The position numbers were made by a program, and so were the translations under genes. Below, piece after piece: positions 57,807-64,000 of a stretch of 64,000 nt of DNA. The notes below the pieces were generated by a model. The model had not been told where the DNA came from. It made no database searches and worked only from the letters and a program-made list of their open reading frames with translations. This DNA comes from Colwellia sp. 20A7 (GTDB taxonomy: Bacteria > Pseudomonadota > Gammaproteobacteria > Enterobacterales > Alteromonadaceae). Where the stretch lies: NCBI RefSeq assembly GCF_009832865.1, contig NZ_CP047130.1, forward strand, positions 124,001 through 188,000. Direction: 5' to 3'. Position 1 is the first letter of the stretch. Each line of letters begins with the position of its first letter.

Positions 57807-57903
57807 CGTTCTCCTTATGTGAACGCTTTTTTTTGTAATAATTTTATATTTTAGCTCTCCCCCATAGCTAATATGCCGATAGCCTTGCTATCGGTTTTTT
57901 TTT
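57807..57903 (+). ncRNA. Candidate small regulatory RNA, about 97 nt
   Basis: Transcription from the promoter at 57772-57800 would begin near 57807 and reach a strong terminator. The transcript has no usable reading frame (the only early ATG is followed at once by TGA). It has a stem TTAGCT/AGCTAA (57851-57856, 57866-57871) presenting the C-rich loop CTCCCCCAT, then the terminator hairpin. A single-stranded C-rich loop can pair with Shine-Dalgarno sequences and is common in small RNAs that block translation. It matches no family I recognise. The gene sits alone in the 522-base gap between ubiE and the chemoreceptor. Confidence 0.5.
57876..57903 (+). terminator. Intrinsic terminator of the candidate small RNA
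   Basis: CCGATAGC (57876-57883), loop CTT, GCTATCGG (57887-57894), then nine T. No plus-strand protein gene lies upstream for it to serve, which is the main pointer to an RNA gene. Confidence 0.9.
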
Positions 57904-57932
57904 GCCTGAAATTGAATGTAATATGTTGATTT

Positions 57933-57982
57933 ATAGTTATTTATGAATAAGGTATAAAGTTATATTATTCATAAATAACTAT
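57933..57982. repeat. Perfect 18-bp inverted repeat, cruciform-capable
   Basis: Arms at 57933-57950 and 57965-57982 are exact reverse complements, starting ATAGTTATTTATG. The 14-base centre has its own TATAA/TTATA symmetry. It lies 30 bases after the small-RNA terminator and about 107 bases before the chemoreceptor start. No T-run follows on the plus strand. The rest of the gap up to 58088 shows nothing further that I can name. Confidence 0.7.
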
Positions 57983-58088
57983 CAAATAACTCTATCTCAA
58001 GTTAAAGTCTGACTTATAGCTTCATTATCATTTTGTTACAATATAGAATGACTAGGCTTTTAATTTAATACACATATTTGGAACATGG

Positions 58089-60068
58089 ATGAATATTTCA
58101 GATCTCTCATTTAAGAACAAAATCTTCTCTTTACTGGCTTTACCTACTCTAGGCTTTCTTTGGCTAAGTATTAGCACCATATTTGATACGATAAAAATTG
58201 AAAATGAGATGCAAACTATTGCGCCTTTAACCGAGTTATCGGTTGTTTATAGTGATTTGGTGCATGAACTACAGAAAGAAAGAGGCATGACAGCTGGTTT
58301 TTTAGGATCTAAAGGCAGTAAATTTAGTGATAATTTAAAAGCTCAGCGTCTAAATACCGACGAACAACGTGCTAAGCAAGTTAGTTTCTGGCAAGAACAG
58401 GACTTTGTATTACCCAGCATAGTGCAGTTGAATTCTTTAATCACACAATCAATACAGCGTTTAAGTGCTATACGTCAACAAGTTGATAGCCAATCAATAT
58501 CGAATACTGAGGCCATTGCTTATTATACTCAGCTAAATAAAAAGCTATTAAGTGTTGCTACTTTAAATGCTGAAATAAGCTCTGATGCTCTAATTACCAA
58601 GGAAACTATTGCATATTTTAGTTTTTTACAAGGTAAAGAGCGTGCTGGTATTGAGCGTGCCGTATTAAGTAATACCTTTGCACAAAATCAATTTGGTAAG
58701 GGTATGTTTGTAAAGTTTATTACTTTGGTAAGTGAGCAAAATACTTATTTTGATAACTTTAAATATTTTAGTAATTTGGATAATAAGGCTTTTTTTGATC
58801 AACAATTAGATCATGATTCGTCAATAGAAGTTAACAAAATGCGGACAATTGCCCGCGATAAGCAAGTAGATTTTGGTATTGATGCTGAATACTGGTTTGA
58901 ACAATCGACCAAACGTATTGGCCAACTGAATAAGATAGAAAGTCATTTGGATAATAGAATATTGGCATTAGTTAAAACAAAACAACAGGATGCATTTTTT
59001 GCAATGTTAGTGAATAGTATTGCCAGTGCTATTTTAATTGTTCTCTCGTTAGTTATTAGTACTTATGTTATTCATGAACTTACAGGTAGAGTGAAAAGTT
59101 TAACTAAAGTATTGTCAAAAGTACGAGACGATAATGACTTAACTGCGCATAGCCCTCATGGTGGCAAAAGTGAGTTGGGACAAATATCAACTGCGTTAAA
59201 CGCAACTTTAGATAGTTTTGCCCATGTCATTACCGACATTTCATCTTCAAGTATAACTTTAGCATCAGCTGCAGAAGAGACAGCACAAACTTGTGAATAT
59301 AATTCTCAATCGTTATTTGCACAGCAAAATGGCATAGCGTTAATTGCAGCCGCCATTGAAGAACTTTCTGCCACCGTAAATGAGGTGGCTGAAAATACTC
59401 AAAACACTGCTAATTCAGCGAAAAATGCTGATGAGAAGGTGAAAAATGGCTTATGTATAGTACAAAAAGCTTATCACTCAATTGAAGCGCTAGCAGATGA
59501 AATTGATAGTTTAGCTTTGAGAATTAGTAAATTACATGAAAGTAGTAAAAATATTACCAGTGTTGTTGATGTGATTAAAGCCGTTGCGGAACAGACAAAT
59601 TTATTGGCCTTAAATGCAGCAATTGAAGCGGCGAGAGCAGGAGAGCAAGGACGTGGTTTTGCTGTTGTTGCGGACGAAGTTCGTACATTAGCTCAGCGTA
59701 CTCAAGAGTCTACTGCCGAAATTGAAAGTTTTATTGGTTCATTACAAAGTGATGCTAATGCTGCTTTTAATGTTATCGAAACCAGTCAGAAAAAAGCGAT
59801 TGATGCGGTGAGTAATTCAAAAGATGTTGAGCATATGCTGGAAGAAATTACGGAATCAGTGGGCGATATCTTTGCGATGACAGATCAGATTGCAACCGCT
59901 ATTGAAGAGCAAGCAATTGTCACTCAAGATGTTGCAAAAAATGTTGTGTCTGTTGAAGAACAATCAATAGAAACAACAGCCGGTGCAAATCAGATATTAT
60001 TGACAGCGCAGGAGCAAGCAAAATTAGCTGCTTCATTGCAAGATATAGCAAGCACATTTAAAGTGTAA
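58089..60068 (+). CDS. Methyl-accepting chemotaxis protein with NIT sensor domain
   Basis: A 659-residue chemoreceptor. TM1 is at about 10-28. The periplasmic part (about 40-290) is a nitrate/nitrite-sensing (NIT) domain, with the hallmark [21 protein letters not shown] followed by a second helix-rich half including [17 protein letters not shown]2 is at about 303-325, then HAMP and a signalling domain whose tip is [20 protein letters not shown] (about 514-533). It should signal to CheA; nitrate or nitrite sensing is only suggested by the fold. No other che genes are nearby. An ATG four bases earlier is out of frame. Confidence 0.92.
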   Translation: MNISDLSFKNKIFSLLALPTLGFLWLSISTIFDTIKIENEMQTIAPLTELSVVYSDLVHELQKERGMTAGFLGSKGSKFSDNLKAQRLNTDEQRAKQVSFWQEQDFVLPSIVQLNSLITQSIQRLSAIRQQVDSQSISNTEAIAYYTQLNKKLLSVATLNAEISSDALITKETIAYFSFLQGKERAGIERAVLSNTFAQNQFGKGMFVKFITLVSEQNTYFDNFKYFSNLDNKAFFDQQLDHDSSIEVNKMRTIARDKQVDFGIDAEYWFEQSTKRIGQLNKIESHLDNRILALVKTKQQDAFFAMLVNSIASAILIVLSLVISTYVIHELTGRVKSLTKVLSKVRDDNDLTAHSPHGGKSELGQISTALNATLDSFAHVITDISSSSITLASAAEETAQTCEYNSQSLFAQQNGIALIAAAIEELSATVNEVAENTQNTANSAKNADEKVKNGLCIVQKAYHSIEALADEIDSLALRISKLHESSKNITSVVDVIKAVAEQTNLLALNAAIEAARAGEQGRGFAVVADEVRTLAQRTQESTAEIESFIGSLQSDANAAFNVIETSQKKAIDAVSNSKDVEHMLEEITESVGDIFAMTDQIATAIEEQAIVTQDVAKNVVSVEEQSIETTAGANQILLTAQEQAKLAASLQDIASTFKV

Positions 60069-60146
60069 ACATAACTTTGAGTGTAGCTCTTTTGGTATAG
60101 CTTCATTGGACTGATAGTGACAAAAATTTATATCAATTAGTGTGAG

Positions 60147-60172
60147 GCATCGTTTATAACGGTGCTTTTTTT
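60147..60172 (+). terminator. Intrinsic terminator of the chemoreceptor gene
   Basis: GCATCGTT (60147-60154) pairs with AACGGTGC (60158-60165), with one G-T pair and a three-base loop, followed by a run of T. It lies 79 bases after the stop codon. Confidence 0.8.
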
Positions 60173-60344
60173 TATCTGAAATTTAATATAAATCATCGTT
60201 TAATCTATGGAGTAGAGTGGTTATGTAATTTTTAATTAACTACTGAGCAATTGCCTTTATTGATCTCATCACGATAAAAGTCTACTGTTTCTTATGTGAG
60301 ACTTATGTCCTTAATGTACTAAATGATCATGTATCAACGTTAGG

Positions 60345-60363
60345 ATTGTTCACGTAGAACAAT
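60345..60363. promoter_or_regulatory. Inverted repeat upstream of the sugar dehydrogenase
   Basis: ATTGTTC (60345-60351) and GAACAAT (60357-60363) flank ACGTA, 36 bases before the start codon. The placement suits an operator. The rest of the 330-base gap (60069-60398) holds only the chemoreceptor terminator and AT-rich sequence with no clear hexamers. Confidence 0.45.
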
Positions 60364-60398
60364 AACCAAATAATCCGGGTTAAATTATAAGGAAAAAT

Positions 60399-61526
60399 AT
60401 GAAATATTTGATAGTAACTGTGTTGATTTTTTTATCATCTACAGCACAAGCAAAGCATTCTATTCACTTAGATGAGGATAAAGGTCATTATAAAACTCAA
60501 TTAATGTGGCCTGAGGTATCAATACCTTGGGGTATGGTACAACTGCCTGATGGGCGAATGTTAGCGACTGAACGCTCTGGCACATTATTTTTGTTAGCAG
60601 AAAATAAACCTGCTATTGAAATACAAGGCTTACCGAAAATACATGTGAATAATCAAGGTGGTTTACTTGATATTGCCTTACATCCAGACTTTGTAAAAAA
60701 TAGCTTAATATTCTTCACGTATGCGAGTCCAGAAGGTGAGGGTACAGGAAGCCATACTGCATTAATGCGAGCTAAACTAGACACTAAAACTAATACAATT
60801 ACACAACAAAAGGTTTTTTATAAAGGTGAGGGAAATACCACTAAAGGCTCACATTATGGTAGCCGTATAGCTATAGACGATGATTATATTTATTTTTCAG
60901 TCGGTGACCGAGGGGCACGTGACTTAAATCCTCAAGATTTATCTCTAGATGGTGGCAAAATATATCGCTTAAATTTAGACGGTTCAATTCCAGATGATAA
61001 TCCATTTGTTAAAAATGATAGGGCAAAAAAAGCTATTTTTTCTTATGGACACCGTAACCCTCAAGGGCTAGTGAAGTTGGATGATACAGGAACAATATGG
61101 TCACATGAACATGGACCAAAGGGCGGAGACGAGGTTAATTTAATTGAAGCAGGTAAAAACTATGGTTGGCCGATAATCAGTTATGGTGTTAATTATAATG
61201 GCTCAGCATTTACTGAATTGACTAAAAAAGTTGGTATGGAACAGCCTAAACTTTTTTGGGACCCTTCTATAGCACCGTCTGGCATGGCTGTTATTAATAG
61301 TGATAAATATCCGCATTGGCAAGGAAAAATATTACTTGGCTCATTGAAGTTTAATCACCTGGTATTATTAGAGGTTGAGGATAATAAAATTGTAAACCAA
61401 ACTAAGATAGTTACTGAAGTAGGTGGCAGATATAGAAATGTTATTCAAGGACGTGATGGCTATATCTATTTAGGCGTAGATGGCGAAGGTATTTCCCGTT
61501 TACTTCCAATGAGTGCTAGTGATTAA
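60399..61526 (+). CDS. PQQ-dependent sugar dehydrogenase (aldose sugar dehydrogenase type)
   Basis: A 375-residue periplasmic beta-propeller with a signal peptide (cleavage near STAQA-KH). Family motifs are PWGMVQLPDGRMLATERSG, NNQGGLLDIALHPDF (about 82-96), SHYGSRIAID, SYGHRNPQGLVKLDDTG (about 215-231) and the PQQ/calcium region HEHGPKGGDEVNLIEAGKNY (about 236-255). E. coli YliI is similar in length. It oxidises aldoses and passes electrons to the respiratory chain, provided PQQ is available; no pqq genes are in the window. The gene stands alone. Confidence 0.92.
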   Translation: MKYLIVTVLIFLSSTAQAKHSIHLDEDKGHYKTQLMWPEVSIPWGMVQLPDGRMLATERSGTLFLLAENKPAIEIQGLPKIHVNNQGGLLDIALHPDFVKNSLIFFTYASPEGEGTGSHTALMRAKLDTKTNTITQQKVFYKGEGNTTKGSHYGSRIAIDDDYIYFSVGDRGARDLNPQDLSLDGGKIYRLNLDGSIPDDNPFVKNDRAKKAIFSYGHRNPQGLVKLDDTGTIWSHEHGPKGGDEVNLIEAGKNYGWPIISYGVNYNGSAFTELTKKVGMEQPKLFWDPSIAPSGMAVINSDKYPHWQGKILLGSLKFNHLVLLEVEDNKIVNQTKIVTEVGGRYRNVIQGRDGYIYLGVDGEGISRLLPMSASD

Positions 61527-61551
61527 GTTAACAACAAAATAGTGCCGCGAA

Positions 61552-61603
61552 GTGACCTATAGGTAATATTTAGGTCACCTCGAGGTAAATACTTAATTAA
61601 GTA
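61552..61603. repeat. Cluster of palindromes between convergent genes
   Basis: GTGACCTA/TAGGTCAC arms (61552-61559, 61571-61578) overlap the 10-base palindromes ACCTATAGGT (61555-61564) and ACCTCGAGGT (61577-61586). The 14-base palindrome TACTTAATTAAGTA (61590-61603) follows. The region separates the sugar dehydrogenase from the LuxR-type gene and may act as a transcription barrier. Confidence 0.5.
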
Positions 61604-61615
61604 GTTAGTCCTATT

Positions 61616-64000
61616 TTACATAGGGATTAGGTCTAGTTGTCGCGCAACAGCGACAGCAGAAGTTCGATTATTTACCCCAAGCTTGCCAAAAATATTTTTC
61701 AAATGCCATTTAACGGTGTTTAAGCTAATGAACAGCGTTGTGGATATTGTATTATTTGTGCAACCCGCGGAAATAAGCCCTAATATTTGACACTCTCGAT
61801 CACTGAGCGGTTCAATTAAACCTGCAACAGGGCTAATGCTACTACTAACTTCAGTATCTTCAGATTTTTCGGTTACGATTGATAGAGTAACGTCTTCCAA
61901 AAAACTCCTTTTGGAAGACGACCAACTTTTGATTTTACTCTGTCGTAAGTCGAGCAGTAAGGAGTCTATTTCACTACCTTCGTCAACAAAGCAACGCACG
62001 GAATGATTAGGCGCAGCAATCGCCAGTGCCTCATCAACTAGCGTTCGCGCTTTAATTTTATCTTGTAAAAATCGTGCGCGAGCTTCAAGAATATAACATT
62101 CAAGTACCCGCATTCCCCAGCGTGACTCTGTGGCAAGTTTGCGTAACTCAGCCAACACTGGAAGTGTAACTTCGGGTCGTCCTGTGGCTATTTGTAATCT
62201 CGCCCAAGTCAGTGCATTGCGGCAAGGTTTGCGTTCCCATTCTGCCGGTAATGATAAAGTGTAGGCGTCTACATCTATGTCATTAATCAGTGCATGGTCT
62301 AAGGCTTCATTTAAACGCTCTGCTTGTAAAAGGTAAGCAATGCGAGCACCAACAACTAACGCTTGATGGCGTTCATAAGGAGCACCCCAGCGAGCGCCAA
62401 CAGCGGCAATTAGATCGTAACAACGCATTGCCGCACGATGATCACCGTGCAAACCACTTATTCGAGCCAGTGCGGTATAACCAAACACGAGTAATTTAGT
62501 AAAGCCAACTTCGCCAATTAAAGGAAGATTAGGCTGTAAACACTCTAACGCTTCATCAATTCTATTCCATTGATACAGTACAATACCCTGAATTACTTGC
62601 GGTATTGGCGCGACATATTTTTCTTTTGAAAAACTTCTACTTTCAGGTGAAAATCGTGCAAAACAATGATCTAAGTTGCCATTAGAAAAGTCAGTTAGCG
62701 CTAAGAAACATTCTGAGTAAATAGCACCAAACTCCGAGCCGGCTAATAAATGATAGTGCCTAGCGTCAGATAAGGTTTTTGCTGCCGGACCAAATTCACC
62801 TAATTCCGATAGCGCATAACCTAGAAAGTTACCGGCAAGTCCACGCTCAAAGTCACTTAAGTAATAAAATTCATCTGAGAGTAGTTCAATTATTTTATGA
62901 GGATCGTCTCTGGCAATTGCTATGCCAGCAGATAATAAACGTGTTTGCTCTCTTAAGTATTTGTATTCGTCTGATGCTACCGAGGCTTCTTGCCTATCGA
63001 CCAGTAAAATCATTTTTGACAGTATATCGTCGCTCTCATCGGCGCTATTTGCGTGGTAGAGTGCGGTACCAAGTAAGTATAATATTTTAGGATTTTCGTT
63101 ACGCACGTCATCTGGAATTCGGCGAATCCAAGCGATAACCTGTGGCATACGCCCAGCCATTAACTCTATCCATGATTGTTGCTCTACCAAGGTTGTTACA
63201 ATGTTAAAATCACCGGCGAGTAAACCGTATTCAACAGCCTCACCCGATAAATTTTCTTTTTGAAACCATATTGCTGTTTTGCGGTATAAGCCAACCAGTT
63301 CACCAGGATGGCGTCGGCGTAATTCAGCCAGTAAAAATTCGTGAAAAAGTTGGTGATAACGATACCATGTACGGTTTTGATCTAGCGGAGATACAAATAA
63401 TCCATCACGCTCAATTTCTTCCAGCATTTTCGGAGCATTTTCGTCGCCGGTAAGATAAGCTGCAAGATCGCCATTAATGCGATCAGACACCGAGGTTCGT
63501 AATAAAAATTCTTGTACCGCTTTGGGTTGTTGGTTTAGTACGTCACTTGCTAAATATTCGGCAATATCCTGTAAGCTACCCGAAAAAGATTCTATAAATC
63601 CGTCTCGTCGCGCTGGATCTCGAAGTGATAAAGAGGCAAGTTGTAGACCGGCAACCCAGCCCTCACTATGTTGGTGAATCTTTTCAATTTGATCGTTGTT
63701 TAAGGCTAAATTACGAATTTCCAGGAGAAATTCTGACGCTTCAGATAAGTCGAATCGTAATTGAGCAGGCGTTATTTCTCGTAGCTCATCTCTAACGCGT
63801 AGTGCGGCCAAACCAAACTGTGGTCGTGTTCTTGAGGCAACAATCATCTGAAAGTTTTCAGGTGCAAGGTTTAGCAATAATTCAATTAATTCATCAGTTT
63901 CACCACCACTAACACAATGATAATCATCAAGGATTAGAATTAATGGCGCTTCTGTTTCGCGTATGTCTTCAACCAAATCGCTCAGTGTACGAGTGACATC
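61616..64000 (-). CDS. MalT-type LuxR-family transcriptional regulator, N-terminus beyond the window
   Basis: The frame is open through the right edge (795 codons visible), so the start and Walker A site are missing. Visible parts are Walker B LILILDDYHCV, the STAND winged-helix region SEGWVAGLQLASLSLRD and a WYRYHQLFHEFLLAELRRRHP motif, then TPR-like helices. The C-terminal LuxR helix-turn-helix includes LSDRECQILGLISAGCTNN and LNTVKWHLKNIFGKLGV. Large ATP-dependent LuxR regulators of this type respond to small ligands. It is visibly richer in G+C than the rest of the window (33 of 60 bases at 62101-62160), suggesting a different history. Confidence 0.9.
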   Translation of the reverse strand, partial: DVTRTLSDLVEDIRETEAPLILILDDYHCVSGGETDELIELLLNLAPENFQMIVASRTRPQFGLAALRVRDELREITPAQLRFDLSEASEFLLEIRNLALNNDQIEKIHQHSEGWVAGLQLASLSLRDPARRDGFIESFSGSLQDIAEYLASDVLNQQPKAVQEFLLRTSVSDRINGDLAAYLTGDENAPKMLEEIERDGLFVSPLDQNRTWYRYHQLFHEFLLAELRRRHPGELVGLYRKTAIWFQKENLSGEAVEYGLLAGDFNIVTTLVEQQSWIELMAGRMPQVIAWIRRIPDDVRNENPKILYLLGTALYHANSADESDDILSKMILLVDRQEASVASDEYKYLREQTRLLSAGIAIARDDPHKIIELLSDEFYYLSDFERGLAGNFLGYALSELGEFGPAAKTLSDARHYHLLAGSEFGAIYSECFLALTDFSNGNLDHCFARFSPESRSFSKEKYVAPIPQVIQGIVLYQWNRIDEALECLQPNLPLIGEVGFTKLLVFGYTALARISGLHGDHRAAMRCYDLIAAVGARWGAPYERHQALVVGARIAYLLQAERLNEALDHALINDIDVDAYTLSLPAEWERKPCRNALTWARLQIATGRPEVTLPVLAELRKLATESRWGMRVLECYILEARARFLQDKIKARTLVDEALAIAAPNHSVRCFVDEGSEIDSLLLDLRQSKIKSWSSSKRSFLEDVTLSIVTEKSEDTEVSSSISPVAGLIEPLSDRECQILGLISAGCTNNTISTTLFISLNTVKWHLKNIFGKLGVNNRTSAVAVARQLDLIPM

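Noticed and set aside
60345..60363. Inverted repeat resembling a chromosomal parS site
   Set aside because: The core TGTTC-ACGTA-GAACA is one base shorter than the 16-base TGTTNCACGTGNAACA parS pattern, and no parAB genes are near.

Overview
The window reads as chromosome from a marine gammaproteobacterium of the Alteromonadales, most likely Colwelliaceae (Colwellia/Thalassotalea type). The DNA is AT-rich. It carries the gammaproteobacterial orders gpmI-envC-yibQ, yibN-grxC-secB-gpsA and ubiE-ubiJ-ubiB, beside an exosortase/PEP-CTERM exopolysaccharide locus typical of aquatic Gram-negatives. The genus is inferred from gene content and style, not from an rRNA gene; no rRNA, tRNA, CRISPR array or insertion sequence was seen.

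Positions 1 to about 41,100 are one large exopolysaccharide (EPS) and protein-sorting locus, entering from beyond the left edge. A long minus-strand run (19,452 down to 1) encodes: a sulfotransferase, a TagD/TagB-like glycerol-phosphate module, a Wzx flippase, a FemAB/CelD-type acyltransferase, a 1245-residue FG-GAP/UnbV lipoprotein, an O-antigen-ligase-type polymerase, a membrane acyltransferase, an adenylate-forming ligase, several glycosyltransferases, a hexapeptide acetyltransferase and polysaccharide deacetylases. Six further genes (19,756-24,942 plus two downstream) add glycosyltransferases, a membrane-tethered endonuclease/phosphatase-fold protein and a secreted carbohydrate-active-like protein. 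The latter is a paralogue of the middle of the 1245-residue lipoprotein.

From 27,517 to 41,108 lies the sorting core: exosortase with a fused EpsI-like tail, two PrsT-type TPR lipoproteins, one PEP-CTERM substrate behind a near-consensus sigma-54 promoter, a ThiF/E1-like adenylyltransferase, manC-manB for GDP-mannose, and a LuxI-fold acyltransferase of the N-acyl amino acid synthase type. Together these suggest a mannose-containing polymer, possibly carrying glycerol-phosphate, sulfate and acyl groups, exported with an exosortase-processed surface protein.

Positions 41,584-57,566 are mostly housekeeping: a trypsin-like protease, yibQ, envC, gpmI, a rhodanese, grxC, secB, gpsA, trmL, fieF, a lysophospholipase-like hydrolase, ubiK, rep, ubiB, ubiJ and ubiE. 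The 522-base gap after ubiE holds a candidate small RNA (promoter, C-rich hairpin loop and terminator all visible) and an 18-base-pair perfect inverted repeat. The right end has a NIT-domain chemoreceptor, a PQQ-type sugar dehydrogenase, and a MalT-type LuxR regulator that is cut by the window edge and visibly richer in G+C than the rest.
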